A DNA stretch of 64,000 bases from Phycisphaeraceae bacterium (GCA_020639135.1 JACKHE010000003.1:434001-498000), one strand, 5' to 3'. Positions 8,357 through 19,810 are shown, counted from the first letter of the stretch. The notes: generated by a model not told the origin, from the sequence alone. Numbers and translations are program-made.

Positions 8357-8809
8357 TCAGTCTTGTGGGGTTGCGGGTTGCTGGGCTTGCTGCGCCTGCT
8401 GGGCCTGGGCGACACCCAGGATCTGGACGAAGCGCTGGCGGAGTTCGATGAGGATCTGGTCGAGTTCCTCGTCCTCCTCGGCGGTGAGGTTGCCTCTGGT
8501 CTTGTCCTTGAGGACGGCCAGGAGGTCGATGTGCATCTTGGCGTATTCGGGGACGACGACGGCGCGGCCCTGTTCGTCGGGGAAGGCGCCGAGGTACATC
8601 AGGGCCTGGGTGGCGAGCATGGAGACGACGGTTCGGAAGTCGGGCTCGGGGAGGTCGTCATGGCCCTTGCGGGGCTTGGACGTGGCTTCCTGCTGGGCGA
8701 GTTTTTCCTTCTCCGCCTGGGCCTCGGCCTTCCAGTCGCTGTCAACGATCAGCCTGGGCTCCGCTTTGTCGGGGGTGTCGGAGCCTCCGGGCGTGATGAG
8801 TTCGGCCAT
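8357..8809 (-). CDS. DUF1844 family protein
   Basis: 150 aa from the ATG at 8809, behind GGAAGG. The middle of the protein (DLPEPDFRTVVSMLATQALM through about residue 125) matches the short all-helical DUF1844 family found in planctomycetes and acidobacteria, whose function is not known. The tail is a Gln/Ala-rich low-complexity stretch (QAQQAQQAQQ). There are no membrane segments. It lies upstream of sdhC on the same strand, 123 bp away, and may or may not share its transcript. Confidence 0.7.
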   Translation of the reverse strand: MAELITPGGSDTPDKAEPRLIVDSDWKAEAQAEKEKLAQQEATSKPRKGHDDLPEPDFRTVVSMLATQALMYLGAFPDEQGRAVVVPEYAKMHIDLLAVLKDKTRGNLTAEEDEELDQILIELRQRFVQILGVAQAQQAQQAQQPATPQD

Positions 8810-8920
8810 GATGGGTCGCCTTCCGGTGGGGTTCTGAGTTTCGGAGTGAATTGAGGGGATTCTAGGCGATGCCGGCCGATGGGGTTGGACGGTGGGGATG
8901 AAACGGGGGAAGATGCACGC

Positions 8921-10249
8921 ATGAATCGCAGGACGCATCGATCGGTCGCGGGGCGGGTTTCACTGGGGATCACGGCGGCGGCGCTGCTGGGGGCGTCGGG
9001 GTGCGGGGCGCCGAACCGGCACCGCATCGTGACCGGCGATCTCACCGCGCGGGCGCCGGGCAAATCGACGCTGGAGCTGGCGCCGAGGATCGACGTCGGC
9101 GGGATCGGCGGGCCCTCGCCCTCGGCCCCGGTGTTGGATGCCGAGACGGCGCGGGGCGGGGTGGGATCGATCGAGGTGTCCAGCGGCGCCCCCGAGGGGG
9201 CGCGGTTCGTGGTGACGGACGAGCCGGCGGCCGGCGCGGGATCCACGGCGAGCGATGCGTTGTCGGGCCGGGTGGTGGGCCAGGTGATGATCGATTCGGT
9301 GGTGGGTCAGATCAACGGCAAGCCGGTGTTCGCGTCGGAGTTCTTCTCTCCGATCGACGCGCGGCTTTCGGCGGAGGCGCGGACGAAGGCGCCGGCGGAG
9401 TGGATCCAGTCGGCGCAGAAGCAGATCCGTGATCGGCTGCGCGACGAGGTTCGGGACGAGCTGCTGCTGGCGGAGTTCGAGTCGTCGCTGACGGTCGAGC
9501 AGCGGAGCGGGCTGCTGTACTGGGTCTCGCAGTTGCGTGAGAACCTGGTGAGCGAGAGCCGGGGCAGCGAGGAACTGCTTTCGCGGAAGCTCCGGGAGGA
9601 GGAGGGGCTGACGATCGACGAGAAGGTCGAGGCGGAGCGCCGGGCAGAGTTCATCCAGGAGCAGTTCCGGCGGATCCTGCGTGACAAGGCGTACGTCGCG
9701 TGGCGCGACGTGGTGCTGCAGTACAGGCAGGATGAGGCGGTGTACCAGCCGGCGCCGACGGCGCACCTGCGGATGATCTCGGTGTCGGAGTCGGACCCGG
9801 GGGCGGTCGATCGGGTGACGGCGGCGCTGGGGGCCGGGGAGGACTTCGCGGAGGTCGCTTCGCGCGAGAGCGGGTTCAACAGGGCGGGCGGGGGCGCGTA
9901 CGACATCGAGCTGACGGGCGAGGATTACGCGTCGTCGAGGATCTTCAACCCGGAGCCGCTGAACGAGGCGGCGGTGGGGCTGCGGCCGGGCGGGGTCGCG
10001 GGGCCGATCGCGTACGGGTCGGGTCGGCTCGCGTGGATCCGGCTGGATTCCATCGAGACGAGCGAGACGAGCCTGTATGAAGCGCAGCTGGCGATCCGCG
10101 ATGCGCTGGTGCATCAGCGGCTGCTCGAGGAGCAGGAGAAATACTTCCAGAGCCTTGTCAATCGCAGCAGCCTCAGCCCGATCCAGGACATGGAGCGGCG
10201 GCTGCTGGACATCGCCTCGACGCGGTACCTGATCGACGGGACGCAGTGA
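8921..10249 (+). CDS. Parvulin-type peptidyl-prolyl isomerase lipoprotein
   Basis: 442 aa from the ATG at 8921 (MNRRTHRS). A signal sequence ends in the lipobox LGASGC (Cys28), so the protein is a lipoprotein. A SurA/PrsA-type chaperone helical region starts near VVGQINGKPVFASEF. The parvulin-like rotamase domain follows (AHLRMISVSES through FAEVASRESGFNRAGGG and GPIAYGSGRLAWIRLD). It is a likely assistant of outer-membrane or secreted protein folding. It may be co-transcribed with yraN, which follows after 21 bp. Confidence 0.8.
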   Translation: MNRRTHRSVAGRVSLGITAAALLGASGCGAPNRHRIVTGDLTARAPGKSTLELAPRIDVGGIGGPSPSAPVLDAETARGGVGSIEVSSGAPEGARFVVTDEPAAGAGSTASDALSGRVVGQVMIDSVVGQINGKPVFASEFFSPIDARLSAEARTKAPAEWIQSAQKQIRDRLRDEVRDELLLAEFESSLTVEQRSGLLYWVSQLRENLVSESRGSEELLSRKLREEEGLTIDEKVEAERRAEFIQEQFRRILRDKAYVAWRDVVLQYRQDEAVYQPAPTAHLRMISVSESDPGAVDRVTAALGAGEDFAEVASRESGFNRAGGGAYDIELTGEDYASSRIFNPEPLNEAAVGLRPGGVAGPIAYGSGRLAWIRLDSIETSETSLYEAQLAIRDALVHQRLLEEQEKYFQSLVNRSSLSPIQDMERRLLDIASTRYLIDGTQ

Positions 10250-10270
10250 GCAACAGCCCGGGGTGCGTTG

Positions 10271-10714
10271 ATGGGTGTGCGGCGATGGCTTGAAGTCCGG
10301 TGGCCGGGGCGTCGGCCGGGGCGCGCGGTCGATGGCTCGCGAGATCCGATCGGGCCCGCCGGCGAGCGTGTCGCGGCGCGGAAGCTGCGGCGCGACGGGT
10401 ACCGGGTGATCGCCAGGAACGTGCGGACGGGGAGCGGCGAGGTTGACCTGGTGTGCGTGGCGCCCGATCGGCGGACGATCGTGTTTGTCGAGGTCAAGAC
10501 GCGGCGTGTTGGTGGATCCGGCGCGGCGCCGGCGCGCCGACCCGAGACGAGCGTGGGCGCGCACAAGCAGGAGAAGCTGCGGCGTCTGGCGCGGGAGGTT
10601 GCGCGGAAGCGGGGGTGGACGGGCCGGCCACTGCGCATCGATGTGGTCGCGGTGGAGTGGCCGGCGCGGGGGAGGCCGGTGGTGCGGCACACGGAGCGCG
10701 CGGTGCGGGGGTGA
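10271..10714 (+). CDS. yraN: YraN (UPF0102) family endonuclease-like protein
   Basis: 147 aa from the ATG at 10271. The motif set GERVAARKLRRDGYRVIARN, then SGEVDLVCV and VFVEVKTRR is the signature of UPF0102/YraN, a PD-(D/E)XK nuclease-fold family, with Asp in GEVDLV and E-x-K in VEVKTR as the metal site. The cellular role is unknown. A Pro/Arg-rich insertion (GGSGAAPARRPETS) sits after the E-x-K. It is convergent with the histidine kinase gene. Confidence 0.85.
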   Translation: MGVRRWLEVRWPGRRPGRAVDGSRDPIGPAGERVAARKLRRDGYRVIARNVRTGSGEVDLVCVAPDRRTIVFVEVKTRRVGGSGAAPARRPETSVGAHKQEKLRRLAREVARKRGWTGRPLRIDVVAVEWPARGRPVVRHTERAVRG

Positions 10715-10776
10715 GCGTGCGCTGGGCGCGGCACGGCTGCGCCGCACCACGGCGCTGCGCCGCGGGGTCGTCGTGA

Positions 10777-12450
10777 TCAGTCGGCGCCGGCGAGGTGGTC
10801 GGCGATCTCGAGGGGTTGGTCGGTCGGGCGGGGGGGGTTCTGGCGCGCTGCGGTTGATCGGCCCGCGAGACGGAGTGTCATGTCCACGGCGGCGTTGGGG
10901 TCGAGGTTGATGGGGAGGATGAGGCTGAACATGGCGCCCTGACCCAGGGCGCTCTCGACGCGGATCTCGCCCTGGATCATGTCGGCGAGGCGCTTGGCGA
11001 TGGTCAGGCCCAGGCCGGTGCCCTTGTGCTGGCGGGCGTGGCCCAGCTCGACGCGGGAGAAGCTGTCGAAGATGCGCTCCTGGTCCTCGGGCGCGATGCC
11101 GGGGCCGGTGTCGATGACGCTGATGCGGACGGCCGGTTCGCCGGCGGTCATGATGCGCTCGACGCGGAGGACGATGCGTCCCTGCTCGGGCGTGAACTTG
11201 ACGGCGTTGGAGAGGAAGTTGAAGACGATCTGCTCGAGCTTGCGGGGGTCGGTCTCGATGAGCAGGGGGTCCTCGGCGCGGCTGGGGGCCTCGAAGAGCA
11301 GCTCGATCTCGCGGCGCTCGGCCTGGGGGCGGATGAGCGCGACGAGCCCCTCGCACAGCGCGGCGGCGCCGGCGCGTTCGACGTGGAGGTCCACCTTGCC
11401 CGCCTCGATCTTGGCCATCTCGAGCAGGTCGTTGATCATTTCCAGCAGGTTGCGTCCGGCGCGGACGATGTTGTCGAGGTAGCGGCCGCGTTTTTCGAGC
11501 ATGGCCTTCTCGTGCTCGGTCTCGGCCTCGGGCTGCGCGGCGGCGATCTCCAGGAGGAGCTCGGCGAAGCCGATGATGGAGTTGAGGGGCGTGCGGAGCT
11601 CGTGGCTGACGGAGGCGATGAAGTCGTTCTTGAGGAGCGCGGCCTCGTTGAGGTCCACGTTGGCCTCGGTGAGCTGCGCGACCTTGAGATCGAGGGAGGC
11701 GTTGATTTCGCGGAGGCGGTCCTGGGTGAGGCTGATGGAGGCGAGCATGGAGTTGAAGCTGTCGGCGAACTGCTCGAACTCATCGCCGGTGTTGATGCGG
11801 GAGCGGACGGTGAGGTCGCCCTCGGCGACGCGGGTGCAGGTGTGCCGGAGCTCCTTGACGGGCGAGAGGATGAGGCGGGTGGTGATGAACCAGAAGACGA
11901 AGAGCGCCAGCGTTCCCGCGAAGACGCCGGCGGCGAGCAGGTAGAGGCGGTCCACGAAGAGGAGGCTGGCGGCGCGGCGCGAGCGGTGCTCGACGAAGAT
12001 CACACGGGTGAGCTCGCCCTCGTCGTTGCGGTACTGGCGGGCCTGGCGGCGGACGAACTCGCCACCGATGCGGAACGATTCGCCGAAGGCCGGGCGGTCG
12101 GGGTCCTGCTGGAACCTGCGGATGGCTCGTGCGGCGAAGCTGTCGCCCTGCTGGAGCTCGTCGAAGTCGCTGCGGAGGGCGGCGGCGACGCGGATGACGG
12201 TCTGCGGCGCGCCGGTCTCGCTCTCGAGCGCCGGTTTCTGGGGCGGGGTCGTGAAGATGGAGAGGTTGGCGTGGTTCTCGTAGGGCGAGGCGGCGTAGCG
12301 CGCCAGCTCGGCGACGATCTCCTGCTGCGCCTCGTTGACGATGCGGTCGAGGCGGAGCCAGGGGCCGAGCAGCGCGGCGGCGACGATCAGCACGGTCGCG
12401 GCGCCGAAGAGGATCTGGCACTTGTTGGCGAGTGAGAGTTCCCGCGCCAT
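10777..12450 (-). CDS. Membrane sensor histidine kinase
   Basis: 557 aa. Transmembrane segments lie at about 13-32 and 170-192 and enclose an extracytoplasmic sensor of about 135 residues. A HAMP linker (about 192-245) and a coiled coil (to 270) follow, then a HisKA domain with the phosphoacceptor H283 in VSHELRTPLNSIIGFAELL. The HATPase domain shows the N box (EQIVFNFLSNAVKFT), G1 (DTGPGIAPEDQ) and G2 (KGTGLGLTIAKRL). No receiver domain is attached and no response regulator gene is adjacent, so its partner is encoded elsewhere. It is the last gene of the GSCFA-rsfS-kinase operon. Confidence 0.9.
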   Translation of the reverse strand: MARELSLANKCQILFGAATVLIVAAALLGPWLRLDRIVNEAQQEIVAELARYAASPYENHANLSIFTTPPQKPALESETGAPQTVIRVAAALRSDFDELQQGDSFAARAIRRFQQDPDRPAFGESFRIGGEFVRRQARQYRNDEGELTRVIFVEHRSRRAASLLFVDRLYLLAAGVFAGTLALFVFWFITTRLILSPVKELRHTCTRVAEGDLTVRSRINTGDEFEQFADSFNSMLASISLTQDRLREINASLDLKVAQLTEANVDLNEAALLKNDFIASVSHELRTPLNSIIGFAELLLEIAAAQPEAETEHEKAMLEKRGRYLDNIVRAGRNLLEMINDLLEMAKIEAGKVDLHVERAGAAALCEGLVALIRPQAERREIELLFEAPSRAEDPLLIETDPRKLEQIVFNFLSNAVKFTPEQGRIVLRVERIMTAGEPAVRISVIDTGPGIAPEDQERIFDSFSRVELGHARQHKGTGLGLTIAKRLADMIQGEIRVESALGQGAMFSLILPINLDPNAAVDMTLRLAGRSTAARQNPPRPTDQPLEIADHLAGAD

Positions 12451-12465
12451 GGGCGTGAGTGTACG

Positions 12466-12960
12466 TCAGGCCCCGGGGGCGCGGTCGGTGGAGGCCGCGG
12501 CGCTCTTCTTCGTGGGTGTGAACGGGACGCGTTCGGCGTCGCCCCAGAGCATCTCCAGGTCGTAGAGCGCGCGGGTGTGGGGCTCGAAGAGGTGGACCAT
12601 GACGTCGATGAAGTCGATCACGACCCAGCCGACGGTGTGCTCGCCCTCGCGGTTGTAGGGGGGCTGGCCCAGCTCCTCGCCGGCGTCCATGGCGCGGTGC
12701 GCGGCGGCGCGGAGCTGGCGTTCGCTCGAGCCGCTGGCGATTACGACGTAGTCGGTGATCTGGCTGAACCCGTGGACGCCCAGGACGATGATGTCCTCGC
12801 ACTTGGCGTCGTCGAGCGCATCGGCGACGGCGAGCGCGAGCTGGCGTGCGCGGGCGCGGTCCTCGGCGGAGGCGCGCGCGGGCTGGGGGCGGCCGGTGTC
12901 GGGCTCGATTGCGTCTTCGTGGAGGTCGTCGGTGTGCGGGTCGTGGTTGTGGCTGGTCAT
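12466..12960 (-). CDS. rsfS: Ribosome silencing factor RsfS (Iojap family)
   Basis: 164 aa. After a 35-residue acidic N-terminal extension comes the RsfS core: ADALDDAKCEDIIVLGVHGF, TDYVVIASGSSERQLRAAA, then GEHTVGWVVIDFIDVMVHLF and YDLEMLWGDAERV. RsfS binds ribosomal protein L14 and blocks joining of the ribosomal subunits under nutrient limitation. The tail PTKKSAAASTDRAPGA is an extension. It lies between the GSCFA gene (12-bp gap) and the histidine kinase (15-bp gap) and is probably in one operon with them. Confidence 0.92.
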   Translation of the reverse strand: MTSHNHDPHTDDLHEDAIEPDTGRPQPARASAEDRARARQLALAVADALDDAKCEDIIVLGVHGFSQITDYVVIASGSSERQLRAAAHRAMDAGEELGQPPYNREGEHTVGWVVIDFIDVMVHLFEPHTRALYDLEMLWGDAERVPFTPTKKSAAASTDRAPGA

Positions 12961-12972
12961 GACGGGATGGGG

Positions 12973-13947
12973 TCAGTTCGCGGCGTGTGCGAGGGGTTTG
13001 GCGGCGGGTTCGGGGGTTGTGCTGCGGGGGGCGCCGCGGCCCGGCTGGTCGAGGAACATCGACTCGAAGACGCGCATGATCCTGGCGATGGCGCGCGGTG
13101 TGACGTGGCGGTTGTCGCTCTTGAACGCTCTGGGGATGCAGGTGGTGACGAGCTCGTAGCTCGGGAAGTAGTGGACGTTGTCGTGGTTGGCGACAAACTC
13201 GCTGACCGCGGCGACGAGCGTCGCCTTGGAGACGGTGTTGGCGACGACGACGTTGCAGGGGCGGAACGTTGCGCGGAGCGGGACGGGGCTGACGGTGATG
13301 ACGATCTGGCAGTCCGGATTCGCCCGGTGCAGCAGTGCGCGGACGGCCTCGAGGTTGGCGAGGTTCTCGCCGGCGGTGGAGTTGCGGAAGGCGTGCCTGT
13401 CGTGGTCGAAGACGGTGGCGGGGGGGACCTGGAAGAAGACGCTGCCGTCGATCGTGCTGTGCCAGATCTCGGTCAGGCCCACGGTGATGATGACGACCTT
13501 CGCGCTGGTGAGGGCCTGGCGCGCGGCGATGCGGTGGGCCTCGAGTTCGCGCTGGGCGTGCGCCTCGTCGTCCCAGACGACCTGCTTGCGGTAGGGGTCG
13601 AGGAGCCTGCCCTCGTGGCGCCAGAACCGCTCTTGGGGTTGGAACTCGTCGGAGAGGGCGCGCTGGAACTCCTGCTTGAGGCAGAAGGTGTTGTACACGC
13701 GGTCCCAGGCGGCGGAGCCGTGGCGGGCGTTGGGGCCCTGGGCGGTCTGGAGGTAATTGTACCCGTGGGCGACGAGGTAGTCCTTGATCTCGCGGGCGAA
13801 GCAGGAGCCGATGGAGGCGACGGGCGTGTCGCGGGTCAGCAGGGTGCGCTGGTGGCCCATGAGGAACTCCGGGCGGAGCGCACGGCCCTCGGGGTAGAGG
13901 GCCTGCTTGTCGAGATTCAGGATGGTGATCTCGGGGTGTGTCGGCAT
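12973..13947 (-). CDS. GSCFA domain protein
   Basis: 324 aa from the ATG at 13947 (MPTHPEITIL). The family signature GSCFAREI is at about residues 47-54. The rest (VIITVGLTEIWHS, IVITVSPVPLRATF, then YFPSYELVTT) fits the SGNH-hydrolase-like GSCFA family, with the Ser in GSCFA and distal catalytic residues as in esterases. These proteins are often near glycan genes and may deacylate or acylate polysaccharides. It is divergent from the glycosyltransferase at 14068, which supports a role in surface glycans. Confidence 0.85.
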   Translation of the reverse strand: MPTHPEITILNLDKQALYPEGRALRPEFLMGHQRTLLTRDTPVASIGSCFAREIKDYLVAHGYNYLQTAQGPNARHGSAAWDRVYNTFCLKQEFQRALSDEFQPQERFWRHEGRLLDPYRKQVVWDDEAHAQRELEAHRIAARQALTSAKVVIITVGLTEIWHSTIDGSVFFQVPPATVFDHDRHAFRNSTAGENLANLEAVRALLHRANPDCQIVITVSPVPLRATFRPCNVVVANTVSKATLVAAVSEFVANHDNVHYFPSYELVTTCIPRAFKSDNRHVTPRAIARIMRVFESMFLDQPGRGAPRSTTPEPAAKPLAHAAN

Positions 13948-14067
13948 CGGGGCGCTCGGCGAGCGTGTCGGGGGCTGGGGGACGATGGTCAAGCGTACGC
14001 GCGGCGCCCTAGTCTGTCCCGCTCGCCGCCACCGGATCCCTCGCGGGGACGCAGGAAGGACGATCGA

Positions 14068-15225
14068 TTGCCCCACACGGCGCCACAACCGGCGACTACG
14101 CGTCCGTCGGTCCTTTTCCTGAGCTCGTCGTTCCTGACGAGGCGGGAGCGGAAGGCGATGCGGGGGGTGCAGCTCTTTGACATGCTGCTGACGGAGCAGC
14201 TGCTGGGGCTCGATCTGGACCTGACGCTGGTGGTGGAATCGACGTGGGCCAGGCGTTTGCAGGGTCGGATGGGCTGCTCGGGGGCGCGGGTGATCTCGAC
14301 ACCCAGTCTGATCAAACCGCTGTGGAACACGCTGGCGGCGCAGGGGCGTGTGCTCAGCGGCGGGCCCTACGACGCGGTGATCGTTGGCAACCCGACGCGG
14401 GGGCTGGCGCCGCTGCTGCGGACGATGCGGCGCAAGGGGTTGGCGGAGCGTGTGACGCTGCTGGCGCACCGGACGGTGCGCGAGGGGTTCGCGAGGTCGC
14501 TCACCGGCGATGGCGTGACGGTGGTGTGCGTGAACAGGGAGATCGAGGCGCAGGCGCGGGGCGTGCTTCCTTCGGCGCGTGTTGTGACGCGGTACGGGAT
14601 CCCCAATGCCGGGGTGTTTCATCCCCGCGCGGATGGGCGCGAAGAGTCTGGAGAATCCCGGGATTCGCAGGGCCTCATCCCGGGCGTGGCGGGCGACGTC
14701 GTGCGCTTCGGCGTGCTGGGGAAGCTGGACAACCCGTGGAAGGGCGCGGGTGACGCGATCGAGGCGTTCGGGATGCTGCCGGCGGACGTGCGCGCGCGGT
14801 GCGAGCTGCACCTGGCGTCGTACGAGCGCCGGGAGAACTGCCCGCCGCTGGACGATGAGCGGATCATCGCGCACCCGTGGATGGATTCGTCGGAGACGCC
14901 GGGGCTGCTGCGGGGGTGGGACGTGCTGCTGGTTCCCTCGACGTCGCACGAGACGTTTTCGCAGGCGATCGTGCAGGGGATGCTGACGGGGCTGCCCGTC
15001 ATCGCGCGGGACCTGCCGGTGCTGGCGGAGAAGCTGGACACGGGTGGCGGGATCGTGGTGGACGGCGTCGTGGCGATGTCGGAGGCGATGGCGCGGCTGG
15101 CGTGCGACGCGGCGCTGCGCTCGTCCATGGGCGCGATCGCGCGGGCGACGGCGCTGGAGCGTTATGTCTGGGACACCGCGTCGTTCGTGCGCGACTCCGT
15201 GCTCGCGGGGGCGGTCAGGGCGTAG
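14068..15225 (+). CDS. Family 1/4-type glycosyltransferase
   Basis: 385 aa with a TTG start at 14068, chosen because AGGAAGGA sits 7 bp upstream; a later ATG at 14158 lacks such a site. The fold is GT-B: an N-terminal domain (PSVLFLSSSFLTRRER, YDAVIVGNPTRG) and a C-terminal donor-binding domain (FGVLGKLDNPWKGAGDAIEA, WDVLLVPSTSHETFSQAIVQ with the E-x-F-x-x-x-x-x-E-like site, TGLPVIARDLP). Between the two domains is an in-frame REP family A element (see 14653-14688). The 3' end overlaps the convergent sulfotransferase gene by 64 bp. Confidence 0.85.
   Translation: MPHTAPQPATTRPSVLFLSSSFLTRRERKAMRGVQLFDMLLTEQLLGLDLDLTLVVESTWARRLQGRMGCSGARVISTPSLIKPLWNTLAAQGRVLSGGPYDAVIVGNPTRGLAPLLRTMRRKGLAERVTLLAHRTVREGFARSLTGDGVTVVCVNREIEAQARGVLPSARVVTRYGIPNAGVFHPRADGREESGESRDSQGLIPGVAGDVVRFGVLGKLDNPWKGAGDAIEAFGMLPADVRARCELHLASYERRENCPPLDDERIIAHPWMDSSETPGLLRGWDVLLVPSTSHETFSQAIVQGMLTGLPVIARDLPVLAEKLDTGGGIVVDGVVAMSEAMARLACDAALRSSMGAIARATALERYVWDTASFVRDSVLAGAVRA
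14653..14688. repeat. REP family A element inside the glycosyltransferase gene
   Basis: The bases AATCCCGGGATTCGCAGGGC and the CTCATCCCGGGCGTGG that follow match the intergenic family A repeat (5408, 16871, 44081, 50977) with few differences. It is read in frame as ESRDSQGLIPGVAG, in the linker between the two Rossmann domains. Confidence 0.7.
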
Positions 15226-16001
15226 CCCGCGGCGAGGAGCTCATCGCCGATGGCGTGCTCGACCTGCGCGATCAGCCCGGGGTCCTCCTCGCGGTGCTGC
15301 GCGATCTTGGACGGGTTGATCTTGTCGGCGAGGTAGTCCCGGCAGGCGGCTGTCATGGGCAGGTCGAGGAAGGCGGCGCAGCGTTCGATGGTGGGGGTGG
15401 GCTCGGCGACGAGCTGCTCGAAGCTGACGCGGTGGATGCGCTCGGTCGGGATCGTCCGGAAGAACTCGCGGAGTGTGCGCTCCTGGAATGCCCAGGACTT
15501 CGCCGCACGGATGTGGGGCGGGTCGTCGATGGCGCCGGCGGCTGTGAGCAGGCGATTGCCCAGTGTGCGGTCCGGGTCGTCGGTGAGGTGGGACTTGAAC
15601 GCGATGTCCCTGCCGTCGCGGATGAGGTGGATGTAGCGGGCGCCTGTGAAGGCGCGTTCGACGACATCGCCGATGAGGCAGGTCTCGGGGAACTTCCAGC
15701 CCCAGCGCAGGAGCGGTCCCTCGTGGCGGCTAGCGATCCAGCGCTGGGCGGGGATGGCTTTTCGCAGGAGGGATTTCGCCTGGGCGCCGGTGGCTCGTTC
15801 GTCGGTGGCGCCGGCGAGGCGGGCGATGGCGAGGCGCTTGATGCGGCGTGAGAAGCGGCGGTCCTGGATGTCGCCGGTGGGTTTTTCCTCGGTGGCGCCC
15901 AGCGCGACTCCAAGGTGTTGCAGCGACCAGGCGAGGACGCGCGAGCCGGAGTGGCCTCGGGTCATGATGACGACGGGGGGCGTGTTGAAGGGGTGTTGCA
16001 T
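15162..16001 (-). CDS. Sulfotransferase family protein 1
   Basis: 279 aa from the ATG at 16001 (a GTG lies one codon earlier). The 5'-PSB-like motif is VVIMTRGHSGSRVLAWSLQH and the 3'-PB-like motif is RYIHLIRDGRDIAFKSH, both binding PAPS in sulfotransferases. An RVSFEQLVAEPTPTIERCAA segment is also typical of the family. The ATG overlaps the stop of the upstream sulfotransferase (TGATG), so translation is coupled. The last 64 bp overlap the glycosyltransferase gene on the opposite strand. Together with GSCFA and the glycosyltransferase it suggests sulfated surface polysaccharide. Confidence 0.8.
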   Translation of the reverse strand: MQHPFNTPPVVIMTRGHSGSRVLAWSLQHLGVALGATEEKPTGDIQDRRFSRRIKRLAIARLAGATDERATGAQAKSLLRKAIPAQRWIASRHEGPLLRWGWKFPETCLIGDVVERAFTGARYIHLIRDGRDIAFKSHLTDDPDRTLGNRLLTAAGAIDDPPHIRAAKSWAFQERTLREFFRTIPTERIHRVSFEQLVAEPTPTIERCAAFLDLPMTAACRDYLADKINPSKIAQHREEDPGLIAQVEHAIGDELLAAGYALTAPASTESRTNDAVSQT

Positions 16002-16783
16002 CACGAATGTTGCAGGCGATCCTGGGATTCGCTGCGCTCATCATCAGGGTTGGGCCAGGCGTCGGGGTAGTTGAAGGCGCGCTGGTAGTTGGCGAGCCTG
16101 CGGAGGATCGGGGTGAGGGTCGCGAGGGTGGCGGGGTCGGTGGGGGCCGGGCGGCGGAGGCTCTTTGTGGAGATGGCGTTGTCGTGCTTGCCCGATTCGC
16201 CGGCGCGGTTAAGGGCGCCGTAGAGGGCGAGGTCGCCGTCGAGCGGCCAGTCGAGGCGATCGGCGAGGTCGCCGCGGATGGCGGGGTCGGCGACGAAGTC
16301 CTCGTAGCGGACGACGATCAGGCGGTGTTTTTCGCGCTGGCAGAGGTCCAGCAGCAGGGGGGCGGTGCGCAGGAAGAGCTTCGCGGGGAAGCGTCGGCGG
16401 GAGCGTGGGGAGTCGCTGCCTGCGTTCTTCTCGTGGTAGGAGGCGAGGGCGGCGCGGGCGTCTCGTGTGACGAGGATGATGCGCGCCGGGTCGAAGCGGC
16501 GGAGGGCGGCGGCGATATGCCTGGCGCGGACCTCCTTGACGCCAGCGCGGGATTGCCGGAGGAGATGCTCGGCGACGGTGCGCGTGTTGATGGGGTCGGG
16601 GAAGCCGAGGCGGCGGAAGTAGTCCTGCTTGTCGGGCCGATAGGGGCGGCGTGTGGTGAGCCTCGGTTCGGCGAGACAGACGCGAGATTCGCCGCGGTTG
16701 GTGAGGAGGTTGGTGAGCAGGGTGGTCCCGCTGCGCGCCAGACCGACGACGAGGCAGTCGAGTTGTCCCGGGGCGCGGGGCAT
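16001..16783 (-). CDS. Sulfotransferase family protein 2
   Basis: 260 aa from the ATG at 16783 (MPRAPGQLDCLVVGLARSGT). PAPS-binding motifs are LVVGLARSGTTLLTNLL at the N terminus and IILVTRDARAALASYHEKN in the middle. LIVVRYEDFVADPAIR is the usual third block. The C terminus (DERSESQDRLQHS) is encoded by a REP family A element at 16019-16061, so the original end of the protein has been replaced or extended. It is translationally coupled to sulfotransferase 1. An upstream in-frame start would run into the hppA terminator and is rejected. Confidence 0.8.
   Translation of the reverse strand: MPRAPGQLDCLVVGLARSGTTLLTNLLTNRGESRVCLAEPRLTTRRPYRPDKQDYFRRLGFPDPINTRTVAEHLLRQSRAGVKEVRARHIAAALRRFDPARIILVTRDARAALASYHEKNAGSDSPRSRRRFPAKLFLRTAPLLLDLCQREKHRLIVVRYEDFVADPAIRGDLADRLDWPLDGDLALYGALNRAGESGKHDNAISTKSLRRPAPTDPATLATLTPILRRLANYQRAFNYPDAWPNPDDERSESQDRLQHS
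16019..16061. repeat. REP family A element forming the 3' end of a CDS
   Basis: ATCCTGGGATTCGCTGCGCT is followed by a diverged right half with an 11-base insertion before the CCAGGCG end. It encodes the C-terminal residues of sulfotransferase 2 on the minus strand. Confidence 0.7.
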
Positions 16784-16816
16784 GTGATTGGGCAATGGTA
16801 TTGCGCTGGTGATGGG

Positions 16817-16848
16817 AAAGAAAAAACCCATGGATGGGGATCCATGGG
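16817..16848 (-). terminator. Rho-independent terminator of hppA
   Basis: On the minus strand a perfect 9-bp stem (arms 16827-16835 and 16840-16848, CCCATGGAT / ATCCATGGG) with a 4-base loop is followed by TTTTTTCTTT. It lies 65 bp after the hppA stop, with a REP family A element in between. Confidence 0.85.
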
Positions 16849-16870
16849 CTTCGGGTGCGCTGGTTGATTC

Positions 16871-16902
16871 ATCCTGGGATTCGCTGCGCTCATCCCGGGC
16901 GT
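16871..16902. repeat. REP family A element downstream of hppA
   Basis: ATCCTGGGATTCGCTGCGCT, then CATCCCGGGCGT. It sits between the hppA stop and the hppA terminator, so it is part of the 3' untranslated region. Confidence 0.75.
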
Positions 16903-16913
16903 ATGGGGAGGGG

Positions 16914-19619
<2,706 letters not shown>

Positions 19620-19744
19620 GGCGTCGGGTCCTCATGTGGTGGTGGACCAGCATCATCGGCGACCGATGACGCGATGCTTGATGTGTGCGAAGCGTGGGGC
19701 GCCGGGCATTGGCGCCGGAAACGCCGGGATGTGTTGATCCCGAG

Positions 19745-19770
19745 CGAAAACCGCCCCGAAGGATCGGGGC
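19745..19770 (-). terminator. Rho-independent terminator of rpsU
   Basis: On the minus strand the stem GCCCCGA / TCGGGGC (plus-strand arms 19753-19759 and 19764-19770) is followed by GGTTTTCGC. It lies 40 bp past the rpsU stop and before hppA. Confidence 0.7.
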
Positions 19771-19810
19771 GAGCGTGGGCCCCGGCACGGGGCTCTGGAT
19801 CGGGGCGCGA

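Noticed and set aside
12577..14067. Long plus-strand extension in front of the glycosyltransferase
   Set aside because: This part is antisense to rsfS and the GSCFA gene; the real start is the TTG at 14068 with its own ribosome binding site.
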